In this document: piece after piece, positions 32,922-43,299 of the stretch | Position numbering within the stretch: position 1 is the stretch's first letter | Layout of the letters: each line of letters opens with the position of its first letter | Origin: Trichosphaerium sp. ATCC 40318 | Taxonomy: Eukaryota; Discosea; Flabellinia; Trichosidae | Reading direction: 5' to 3' | DNA length: 64,000 nucleotides | Assembly (NCBI GenBank): GCA_038496445.1 | Contig: JALMLS010000061.1 | Span: forward strand, 1-64,000 | Made by a program: the position numbers and the translations under genes | The notes under the pieces: model-generated | The model's database searches: none | Told to the model about the DNA's origin: nothing | What the model saw: the letters and a program-made list of their open reading frames with translations, nothing else

Positions 32922-35900
32922 TAAACAAAGGGAGCTACTGGCATCGGTGTAGGAACAGAAGGTGGTATAAAAGAGCTCATACACTTGTCAGGATCATTAA
33001 GGTTCCTCACACTCACTTCGAAAGTATTACCAAATATACCAGAAAATGTATTCATTGAGTTCTAATAAAAAAGTCACGTGTTTGTTTCGGAGATATAAGC
33101 AAAAAAACCCAACGTACAAAGAGAAGACTTGATTCTTCATCAAAGTAAGGTTTGTTAACTATTGCGCCAGGGAAAACTGGAGTAACTACCTCAGGTAGTA
33201 CTGCACCAGTCTTGAGTATAGTATATTGAATATTAACCTGATCTTCCGGAGCTTTCTCATCCCAAATATCTCCAACGCTTAGTGAAACTATAAACTCGGA
33301 ATCTGTTCCTGGTGTTGCCAATGCCGAAACACCACGCCACTTACTTCGTTCAAATCTTACTTCTGAAGTATTAGAATACAACTCTATAGGTTCTGATAAA
33401 GATATGTTCCCAGTTGTACAGTTGACTGTAGCAAAGAAAGCAAGAAGACGATATGTATCCCATAAAGGAGCCAAAACCAGAAGTCTTTCAGTTTCTGTAT
33501 TGTAAGCCATCATCAACGCTGAATTTGGAATTCTCTGTGGTACAGGAGATACAGGAACATCAATTTCGGGAAATTCCTAGATGAAGTTACTACAGAGACT
33601 AGTCGTAAACAATCATCTTACCTCTTGAGAGTTAAATACAGAAAGCTTAAATTTGCCTCTTGCTGACATTGTAACAAAGCATTCTCCATGTACTTGTGCT
33701 GCCGTAGTTGGGTTACGTCCTACCCTTTCTCTAACGATTCTAGTGTCATTATCGTATACGTAGTAGTGGCTAAAAGTATTACGATTGTGAAGAATGATGT
33801 CAGGTGACTCTTAAAAGTTACATGTTAATATGGCTGCAAACAATAAAAGAAAAAAGTACCTGAAACAATGAATGATGTGTGAGCTGGATTATCCACCGAA
33901 TCATAAGCAAGAGATCTACAATCTTCGTTATAAATAATCCCCTAGAAAGAGGTAAGCACAACTTTAAAGCTATAGAAAACCAATTACCGTAGTATCATTA
34001 AGAAGGAACTTTGTTACATCAATATTGTCTCGAACAACCTCTGATATGACATACATGCCATCACTTCCTTGTAATATACCACGTGGTAATCCCATAATTT
34101 CTAGTTTTTGAGAATATTTACCGAAAGCCAGATCTACATTAACTTAATTGAGGCTTGTCATAAAATTATACTACAGTACCTTCAAGCAGGAAAAAATAAA
34201 CAAGCATTTTGGGATTGTCAAAACGAGACTCAGGATCAGGCTCGGATGCCGCAACCACATAGTATTTTTCATCACCCAAAGTAACAACAGATGATAAAGC
34301 GTCTTCAATAGTGAAGTTGCGTAACTCTGGAGCGAACTGTCTGAGATAGTAAAACTTGTTACATTGAAGAAATGTAACAGGATCTTAAAGTACAAGTAAA
34401 CAATATTATAAGTCAGCAATAACGTACCAATAACTTGAGTTTCAGGTGTCACTGGCTTCTCATTAAATTCACATGAATCAATTACTTTGAAGTAGAAAGC
34501 GCCAAATTGTTCTGGTTGAGCAGAAAGCTACAAAGAGATAGTTAGATGTACAAAACACAAATTATTTTTCTCACAATAATAGTGCAATCAAAACCGAATC
34601 CTATGTTTGATACTTCAACAAATCCTTCTCTAAAGTTCACTCCACCTCTTTCAATGCTTCCGTCAGTATTCAATCTTATCACAGGTTGATAATTTTCCCT
34701 TGCATAGGTGATATAAGCAACAACTCCAGGGACTTTATCCTCAGTTGACGCAATATCAATAAATTCGAGTGAATGAAATCTATTAAAAGCTATGTCTTCC
34801 TCCGCAATAAATACTGGATCACTGGCAATAAAAGGATCCATAGTTCCATCTATGACTATCACATAAGCTTCTCTATTTGGTGTCATAAGGTTGTAGGCAA
34901 GAACTAGTTTATATTCAGCTTTGTTGAGTGTGATTCTGAACGACATAGTGTTGTTTATTCTGAGGTTTGATACAACTTCAGTATCCATCTTGCACCGTTA
35001 AGAGCGTACAAAAAGTTTAATTAACTTACCTCTAAGTTAATATGGATCATGGATAGTACTGTATCTTTTGTGTAAGCAAATGCTTGATATCCGCTATTGA
35101 GAGGAACCATTTTAGCTTGTGTTACATTTACCAAATCGTCTGCGAGAAAGAAATGAGAATTTCCAACCATATGCCGTCGTTTACCTTTAAAATACTCATC
35201 CTTTATGGTTTCGCTACCACTTGAAAATGTATAGAATGCAAATCCATTAGAATCATTAGCATATCCACAATAATAAAGACCAGAAACTAAGTACAAAACA
35301 TTAGAAAACAATGTTTGTTGTTTGGTTAAAAATACCTGGTTCGAAAGAAGCCACGCTTTGAAGTGCTGACTCTGATGCTGGCTGACGTAACTCAACATGG
35401 TCTGTAATATAATACTAAAGCGTAACAAGGTTTAGTCTAGTTGAAAGGAAAATACATGAACGCACGTGTGTATCATTACGACGTATGTAACGAACTCCAA
35501 ACTTGTTGTAATATGTAAAATAGAATATAGCTATCTCGTCGGGACCTTCAACAGCTTCTACAAGTCTTCCACGCAACGTAATAAGTTGTTCTAATTTTCC
35601 ATCTTTGACCTCTGTATTTGTAGATATTAGCTATTAGTGTCTCCAAAAACGAGTTCTAGGAAGCGTACCTTGAGCAGTGTTAACATATATGTACAATGCA
35701 TTTTGTATTGATCCTCGTTTATTGTTATTAGCTGTTTCGTCATCATCACTGACAATGACAGCAACAGTCTTTTCTCCACCAACAATAGTGCTCAATATTG
35801 GAGCACGCATCGCATTCTCTTCATTGTAGAGAATATAATCATCAGAAGCAAGACAATCTAATGAGATAAATAAGACAGCGTACGTCATAAACTCGAAACC

Positions 35901-35993
35901 AACACTACAAAAAAAAGTCAAAAACAAACAAGACGTACAACACATTTGAAGTGCGATAGTTACACCAAATATAACGGAGATGCTTTGCATCAT
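32922..35993 (-). CDS. Large secreted protein of unknown family
   Basis: Exon 1 encodes a signal peptide (MMQSISVIFGVTIALQMC, continuing after an intron of about 100 nt as YCLASDDYILYNEENA). About a dozen exons follow, rich in beta-strand patterns and N-glycosylation sites (NDT, NVT, NNT, NFT, NTS). Examples are VRYIRRNDTH, AFYTFSSGSETIKDEYF, VIDGTMDPFIASDPVF, NKFYYLRQFAPELRNFT, VHGECFVTMSARGKFKL and LLVLAPLWDTYRLLAFFATV. The end is PVAPFVYNI, with TAA at 32922. No transmembrane or GPI tail is seen. Total length is roughly 850-900 residues. The repeated strand pattern suggests a propeller-like fold, but I recognise no family. Its neighbour is the wall enzyme GH72 on the same strand. Confidence 0.65.
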
Positions 35994-36506
35994 TGTTGGA
36001 AATTGTGGTTAATGAAAATTACTCGCTAAATTCCCACTGTTGGCTAATTGTGGATACAGTTTTCTCCGCAAAATGATAGATTGTCATGATCACCTTTTAT
36101 GCAATTAATAATAAAACCAAAAATCGTAAGAAAATTCGGCGATATTATTTCTCCTGAGCTCCGCAGTACACTCTAGGCTCTTAAACTGTATATAAAACGA
36201 TAATACGCAATAGAGAGTGCAGTAAGTACTTATCCTTACCTACAAGTAATGTTCTAAATCGGTACTTAGTAGATTTTTGTATCTTACTACATCGTTACAG
36301 AATCATGCAAAAAAAAAAACATCCACGCCAGACAATCCCGCCAGGCAAAGTTTTACACAAAAACCCAGGAAATTGATCACAAACAAATCCAAAAACACGT
36401 CTGAAAAGATGTATGTACGTTATTCTGCCATCGCGAAAACAGTAAAATGAAAAATGAAAGAACTTACATTTAATCAACTAATCTTGCTTTGTACAATACG
36501 ATTATA
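35994..36506. other. Intergenic region between the GH72 and secreted-protein genes
   Basis: No convincing exon is seen. It holds the promoter of the secreted-protein gene (minus strand) and the 3' region of the GH72 gene. A TATATAAAA string near 36189 is in plus orientation and has no plus-strand gene start nearby. Confidence 0.35.
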
Positions 36507-38319
36507 TTAAAAGGGTGATGGTGGTAGAGGCAGGTTATAAGGGTTACCTGCTCTACATGGAGTATACTCAATACCATTCGAAGAACCTTAGAGAAGTAAG
36601 ATAGACCGAAAAAAAAATCAAAAGAAGTACCTCTAAAGCGATGAATTTCATTGTATTCCTTCACCAAGTACTTATAGCCACCGCTTTCAGTCGGCTCTCC
36701 ATCACTATTAATAAGACCCCACCCGTGCCCAACTTCATGGTAACGAAATACGAAGCCACCGGAGAATACTTCTGACATGTCCATAAGCGCGCCTTGGCCT
36801 ACAGTTTTTGTTAAAAGAACACTGGTACTTGTGAAAAAAAAAAGTTTTGGGAACTGACAAAACGTGTCTTACCAAGAGTACTGTTCACCATTTTCTCACC
36901 GTAAAGATATGGTATTTGGTGGAAATATCTTGGTTTAATTGCATTAGCACCATACTCCGTGAAAACAATAGGAACTGGTGGGTTCATGGCTTTAAAGTCA
37001 TCATGAAGGATTCCATAGGCGTTCATTTGATCTATTAAAATGATATCAGTTCATCAGTTCCTAACATCGTATCTTACCTTCAAGTGTCCCTTGACCCCAT
37101 CTATAACAATTGTAGCCTACTATATCCATACGCTCTTCTGGTGAACCACAAAACATCATTTGAGCTGCGTCTAGTGTAAACTTTGGATCATCTCTTTCAG
37201 CCATCATGATTGGTATTTGCCTTTGAAAAAAAATTATTTCGGCAAAAAGTTTGAGATCAGATAAATAATTTTTTTTACTTCTCAAGCGTAATTTAAAATT
37301 AATGTTATAATAACAGAAGATTTTTGTTTCGGGTAGCCCAACATATTTTTTCTCAAAACCCAAATCAAAAAATTCTTTCAAACTCTTGAATTCCACAACT
37401 TACCTAAATCCTCTCTCTTTCATGTATTTACGTAAATCACGTGCTCCTGCTTTCATAATACTTGGTATAGGGTACTGTAGCGGTGTGGCAGAATCGAGAA
37501 CTTCATTACCAATAGAAAAGGCGAGAACCTACAGAACAAATCGATTAAAATCCGACCAGCTTTTTCGAATCAATTTTCTGAGATAAATAAAAAAGACACA
37601 AAAGATTGGGTACATTATCGTAACGAGCGAATTTATCTGCTACCATTCTTAGTCTCACAGCATAATTAGCACCATAGTAAGGCTAAAAAAAACGTCATTA
37701 GAGAAAAAAAAAACTAAAACAGTTCATTATGTGTACGTTGCTTCTGTCTATGGCGCTATACTGATCAACTGCACCAACAATAACATAGATACCATGTTCA
37801 AGCAAGTAATCCATCACCTACAAACGAAAAAGGTAAGCTTCATTCCATAAACCCAAATGAAAAAATAAACTGAACGGAAAAATAATTACTGCGTACTAAT
37901 CTATGGCTAATCTCTGATGCTACATTCACTTGGTATACGCGTACACTGTTAATACCTAGTATTACAATCAAGATTAGAAAATAAATACTGAAAAGGAGGC
38001 TCACCTAGGTCTCTCCACCTCCCGTGCACTAAATCTCTTACTGTGTCAAAGTTAGCATCTTCTAGTGCGTCTAGTCCATCCTTGATAAAATGTCACGTGA
38101 TTTGGTTGTCTACAAATTAAAAGGATTGTTTCGGGATTAATGGCGTACAGTGGGTTGATAAGCAATGCCTTTAGGACTCCAACGTTGTCCATCTTTTAAA
38201 AAGATGTTCCCGTGTATTGAAATTATGTTTGAGTCTCTTGTGCGGTTAAATCCGTTTAGTGTGGTACATGAAGCGTATGATAGTATGCTTATTGCTATAA
38301 TGAGAAAGATAAGCTGCAT
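36507..38319 (-). CDS. GH72 beta-1,3-glucanosyltransferase (GAS/GEL family)
   Basis: This enzyme cuts beta-1,3-glucan and re-forms the bond on another chain, extending wall glucan outside the plasma membrane. The signal peptide is MQLIFLIIAISILSYASC. The entry motif FLKDGQRWSPKGIAYQPT is typical. The acid/base Glu lies in VLAFSIGNEVLDS (near 37505), and the nucleophile Glu in VPIVFTEYGANAIKPR (near 36960). MDIVGYNCYRWGQGT and YLYGEKMVNSTLG, then MSEVFSGGFVFRYHEVG, are family hallmarks. The protein ends after the catalytic domain with YTPCRAGNPYNLPLPPSPF (TAA at 36507), so it lacks both the CBM43 module and a GPI tail found in some members. The ATG at 38319 heads the signal peptide. GH72 is characteristic of fungi, with some in oomycetes. 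Confidence 0.9.
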
Positions 38320-38640
38320 CTTGTACGTTTGTTTGTTAAATTGGTTAATGTTTGACCACAAAAGGAATGTAGACTTTTCTTGTCAAAGTCCAAACTGCTG
38401 TCAATGTTCGTTCACTAATGACGTTATACGTGGGCCACGGAACGATCTTCTAGGATACAAGTTGTCATCTGACAAAACCAGTCAGAGTTTTAAGCAAGAT
38501 ATGATGCACATTCAGCTTTGTGCGTAAAACTCATTTTCTGAACAAAAACTATTGATGTGCCGTCCGGCAGTAGAAGTTTAAATACAATTGAGGTAGTTGT
38601 GATATTTTTTGATTGATTTAAAAGATTGGTGCGCTAAATC
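38320..38640. other. Intergenic region upstream of the GH72 gene
   Basis: Nothing recognisable. Open frames here lack domain content and overlap the antisense of the GH72 first exon. Confidence 0.35.
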
Positions 38641-38915
38641 TCAGTGAGGGACTGACATAGAATTATTTGTAGTGAATATAATGCTCATACAAAATCTTTC
38701 AAACTCTATTTTTTTTCCGCTGTACTTGCTACGGTTTTTGTACCAAAATAAAAAGCAAGACGTTTCTGTATAAGGTAAAAAAAAAAAAAGTTGAGAAGCG
38801 ATACCTTCCGATAATGAGCAATGAGTAGTACAATCGCAAACTGACTCCGATAGGTTGTATTGAAGGCCTTCTGGTATTTGTGGAAGAACCAATACCCTTG
38901 GCCTCATCTCGCCTA
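38641..38915 (-). CDS. Possible small unknown coding segment
   Basis: A minus frame reads MRPRVLVLPQIPEGLQYNL, then CDCTTHCSLSEG before a GTATCGC donor. A second piece further 3' reads RFCMSIIFTTNNSMSVPH. The intron between them would hold a long A/T run. The segments look coding but I cannot prove the join. It may be a fragment related to, or a terminal part of, the adjacent minus-strand gene. Confidence 0.25.
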
Positions 38916-39055
38916 TACTCCTGTGCCTCACAAGAATCGTAACATTAAAAAACCTCGTTGACTTTTGTAATTAATCAAGCCCAATCACATATCATCACAA
39001 AACGATTTTTTATTTACTTCCGTAAAGCAAAAAAAGTTCAGTTTTCTTGTCTAGT

Positions 39056-39592
39056 TTACAACAAAGTACAAGTGTAATTGGTAGTACCCTTCCATTGTAC
39101 ATGCAAGCTCATATCAAGAATATCACCATCAGAAACACCTGAAGCACTCAAAGTGCTCTCAAATTCGACTGGACCTCCTTTAAACATAATTTGCGTAACA
39201 GTAGGCGTTGTCACAAAGTCTACTATTCCTCTTCGTGTTTGTATACCTGTAGTACTCAGCGTTGTACCGATAACTGTCTGTGTAGCTACAGCAGCATCTC
39301 TACACGTGTTTTGTTCAGAAACATACAGCTCTACTGCCTGAGCTGCAAACGTTTAGATAAACACAAAAACGGATAAGAATATTTAGTTTTTACCTTTGAC
39401 AGCGCCACCAGCGTCCATTGTTTGCGCTCCTACTCTCGCGTATGGTCCATTTGGTAAATCTGTAGTTATATGTACTGTAACGGCTGAAGTCATTTGAGTA
39501 TTATTAATAGTTGTTCGTGAGCACATAATGTAATTTTGAAAGCTCCTTTGAATTTTGAAAGTATTGTTAAGTGGTGATGGTTTTTCGCACAT
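39056..39592 (-). CDS. Small unknown protein, possibly ubiquitin-like fold
   Basis: There are two exons. MCEKPSPLNNTFKIQRSF leads to VTVHITTDLPNGPYARVGAQ. After an intron starting GTAAAAACT the product reads AQAVELYVSEQNTCRDA, then FKGGPVEFESTLSASGVSDG and DILDMSLHVQWKG (TAA at 39056-39058). The last part follows the beta-grasp pattern of ubiquitin-like domains (hydrophobic-G...L...GI.DGD.L.l). That is a weak pattern match and should be treated as a suggestion. No signal peptide is seen. Confidence 0.45.
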
Positions 39593-39930
39593 TCACTATT
39601 TGTCTTGACGTTCTCCCGTACCATTACAAACATCATGCTCTTTTTCATTGTGTTTGGAAGATAACTGCAAATCTAAACGGCAGTGGGGCATAAAAATAGC
39701 CAGACATAAACAGCTATTTCTGGAAGCGCTACCTAAACATTTATATCTTAATCCATATTTGTACTGAGGATCACAGTGATTCTACTGTTATGTGTTGATT
39801 TCATTGGTACTTTATAAGACCAAAATACATGCACTCGACAGACGACAGTCAGATCACTAGTCGCCGACGAGGATTGACCATGTGTGACTTTCCACTTTTT
39901 GTGGTTGCTCGAAATTTACACTTGGTAAAA

Positions 39931-41125
39931 ATGCGTGCTTACGGTATCATTTTTCTAGCGCTGGTTTCCTTTATTACATTGGCGGGTAAGAGCGACGTTA
40001 ATATTACCATCCGAAATTAGTCACGTGACCTAAAAATTTCAAAAAGGCGCAAGGGATGTAAATTACACCATACAAGCGACGAAGATTGCATACATCGATA
40101 CTAGACCAAGAGGCGTCGGTAAGAACGCAAAACTGCTCAAATTAAACAACTAGCGTTAGTTTCGCTTTCAAATACTTAATAATGCTTTATAGCAACTTGT
40201 GCTACGGTAGATCCACCTCCAGGATCCTCCCTATATATTGAATTTGCTAACGTGCGGGTTCCCCCATTCACAAAGGTACAGCAAAGGCGTTTTTTGCGTA
40301 AACATTTTATCAAATAAAAAAAATAGGATTTCCAAAATGACACTCTTTTTACCCTTTTGCTGTTACCATATTCAAAAATCTTCCGACTGTAGGTAGAACG
40401 TGGTTCTTTAGATTTAATAGTAAAATCGGGAGGAATGCCTGAAACAAATTTGGAAGTATTCTACCCGCTTCCAGGATCACCACTTCGTGTTTGTGACAAC
40501 GGAAGCGAATTTACGTTCACGTCTTGGGATTATGAACCTGCGCAAGTTCTAGGTACCTAGAACTTATACGCGCCTTTGTCAATTTCGTATGATTTCTCTT
40601 ACATCCGCAAGGTATTCCTGATCAGGCTATGGTTAATATTGCAGATGGCCAGATATTTTCGGTTGACAGCATGCTTGTACTTCATGAGCGATTTAATAAC
40701 TTTAGTACGTCACATCACGTGATTTTTTGGAAGAAAAAATATCTTTGCACACCCTTTCCTAATAAATTTAGTGTGGGATTATGGTGATACCTTGATTGCT
40801 CTTATAATACCTGAAGTTGATTCAATGATTCAGTGGGATATTGTACGGCAGCTCTAGTCTCTTTTTTTTTTTCCACATTCCAAATGACTTACCTTCCTGT
40901 TATAGAGTACTCTTCCAACTGTCAACCTCAATTATGTATCCTTTAATACACCTACTACTGCAGCACCTACACCTCCTCCTACACAACCCCCTACAATTAC
41001 CCCATCAGGCAGTGGAGTACGTCATTAGTATTTCCTATTTCAAGCGATTAATTGTTCTCGATTAGAACTCTTTGTCTGCTTTCCTCTTTGTCTCCATTAT
41101 CATTGCTGCGCTTTCTATTTTATAG
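39931..41125 (+). CDS. Secreted GPI-type surface protein with Pro/Thr-rich stem
   Basis: The signal peptide is MRAYGIIFLALVSFITLA. The ectodomain reads ARDVNYTIQATKIAYIDT, SLYIEFANVRVPPF, VERGSLDLIVKSGGMP, LEVFYPLPGSPLRVCDNGSE and VWDYGDTLIALIIPEVDS. A short stem APTPPPTQPPTITPSGSG is followed by a hydrophobic end (LFVSIIIAALSIL, TAG at 41123-41125), which fits GPI attachment. Introns start GTAAGAG, GTACAGC, GTACCTAG and GTACGTCAC. Two of them carry TCACGTGA-type boxes (40022, 40715). It has the same overall design as the 9305 protein but is not obviously homologous in the ectodomain. Confidence 0.65.
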
Positions 41126-41594
41126 AATACATGAATACATGAATTAAAGTGTACAGCACTGGCTTGTATTTATTGCATACTTTCACAAGACAACATAAAA
41201 AACGCCAAAAAAAATTAATAAAGTAATTAGACTTTGTGTTTTTCTGCTTGTTGAGCAGCTTCATAAATAATGCATAAATAAACAATCCAAAGTTTTACAC
41301 AATTTAAATAGTTTAAATGAATGAGGAAATATAGAGATGCCGTCAATTACTTGATTTCGATGTAGCTATTGCGAAGCCATCAACTTTGTTTTTTGACGAA
41401 ATTCTGATTTTCAGATTAGGAACTGTATGCTATGGAAGAAAACTACAACTTCACGTAACCCCAATTAAAGTTATTTGTATGCACGGAATGTATATCCCTT
41501 GGTATAGCTAAGATTATCAAAAGTGTAACGTGACGCAAGTCTACTCTAGTAAAACTACCAAAAAAGTCTTTTAAAAATAATTATAGCACACAGA
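41126..41594. other. Intergenic region
   Basis: AT-rich with no coding signal recognised. It contains the terminator of the GPI-type gene and the promoter of the PH-like gene. Confidence 0.35.
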
Positions 41595-42905
41595 ATGCAG
41601 TCGAAGCCGTCAAAGGACGCTATTTACCAAGGACCTGTTCTACGCAGACGTAGGGTTTCATTCGTAAGGCTTTTATTATTACTTTACATACAACACGTGA
41701 TCATAACGTGACTACTAGATGGCAGTGTGGCAAAGGGTTACTTTAATATTAATGAAATCTGATATTTCCCTTTATTCGGGGAGCACAGACGTAAGTAGCA
41801 AAATCAAAACACGTGATTACGGCTTAGATTTTACTATGATAAAAACAGTAAATAATGATGACGTAGATTACGCTCTGTCGTTATTTTTTGCCGGAAATAC
41901 AAAAAGCTTATTTAATCTCTTTAGAAACCAGCGAAATATAAAATACAGCTTAAAGATATCATGAATCTATCGTTATTAGGAAGAACCTCTTCAAAGATTT
42001 TAGAAATATCTACATCAAAGTCAAAGAAGTATCAAATTAAAGCAGGTAAAGAAAACAAACACAGATTGTTGAAAAACCGAAAAAACCCGAACGAGAATTT
42101 CGTGGTTTTTTTTTTTTCTTATTGCGCTTCTACTGTCACGTGTTTTTGCTCACAAAAAATAGCTGACGGGGAGGTCTCTCATATTATGAGTAAAATATTA
42201 CCGCTATGGAAGACAGCAACGCAATGCAAAATCTTGGAGCAGACAACGAAAAAACTTCCAACTGAAAAAATAATGAAAAAACAAAGAGACCCTCAACCTC
42301 CGCGAAGAGCAATGACTGTACCAGCAAGACCAAATGCAGATTGTGACTATGGATCGTTACCTAGAATACCACCCAAGCAAAAGGAGCCAGAAGACTACGG
42401 GTCATTACCTAGGTCACTTACTAACGACCCCAAAGCTTACGGTGTAATGCCTATATCACGTGTCGAAGAACCTGAAGATTACGATGTTCTTCCTTCTCCA
42501 AAAGAACTTAAAAAGAGACGTCCAAAAAAGACAAAGTCTCATCAAGGAAATGGTAGCTTACAACGCAAGAAAAAACAACAATATAATTACTCATCGAGCG
42601 ATGAAGATAATTATACAGAGATTCCTGATATGCTTAATAAGGACGATAATCAACCACCTTCGATAACTGTTTCAGGTGGGAAATCAAATTCAATGACAAT
42701 AGTAAGAAAAGCAGCAACAAAAGCTTTGAATCACAGAGCTCGATCTTATTCAAACTCAAGCGATGTCAGTGTTGATAGTGATAGTGAGAATGATTATGCA
42801 CAGCTACCTCCTTTAGGTGGTAGAATGAACCTAGAAAAATCATACTCTGTTGTACGTAGGGGCGGCAAGAGCGTAATGCAAGAGGAAATCTTCATTACAA
42901 GTTAA
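41595..42905 (+). CDS. PH-like domain protein with six Y-x-x-L/I/M-P motifs
   Basis: Exon 1 is MQSKPSKDAIYQGPVLRRRR. The next exons give WQRVTLILMKSDISLYSGST and ILEISTSKSKKYQIKADGEV, then HIMSKILPLWKT. This fits the pattern of a pleckstrin-homology domain (strands, then a C-terminal helix with a conserved Trp). The C-terminal part is basic and disordered, with a repeated tyrosine motif: CDYGSLPR, EDYGSLPR, KAYGVMPI, EDYDVLPS, DNYTEIPD and NDYAQLPP. It ends QEEIFITS (TAA at 42903-42905). Introns at about 41664-41715, 41791-41850 and 42045-42160 contain CACGTG. The join around 41930-41960 is uncertain. A membrane-bound adaptor whose tyrosines recruit partners is the likely role, by inference. 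Confidence 0.58.
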
Positions 42906-43299
42906 AAAAAAACGAGAAAAAAAAAATTGAAAAAACTTCTTCAACTTGTTGTTGTAGAATTGTAGAATAAAGAAATAGATCAATGTGTTATTTACTTGAA
43001 TACCTTGTGTTTGTCTAAGTAGATTCCAAAATCACGTGATATTTAGCTACCCTTGTAACATCAGAAAATTTAAAACAATTCGCGACTTTTCAGTTTCTAC
43101 AAAACTTGCCTTAAACAACTACAGCAAGTCTCATCAATAAAGAGGCGCCTGTGGAACCACACAATTATTTGTGGGTACTACACGTTGCGTTATGAGCTTC
43201 ATAGCAGTTTTGACAGTTTGAAATGTCGAAACTCAGTAAAGAACCTCATATCATTTAAATTTGGATCTATATAAGCGTCAACAACCACTATTACATTAA
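42906..43299. other. Intergenic region with an ATCACGTGAT box
   Basis: Contains ATCACGTGAT at about 43032-43041, roughly 260 bp upstream of the nuclease start codon. No coding signal is seen. Confidence 0.35.

Noticed and set aside
36187-36200. TATA-like string TATATAAAA
   Set aside because: It is on the plus strand with no plus-strand gene start downstream until 39931. Such strings are expected in AT-rich DNA.
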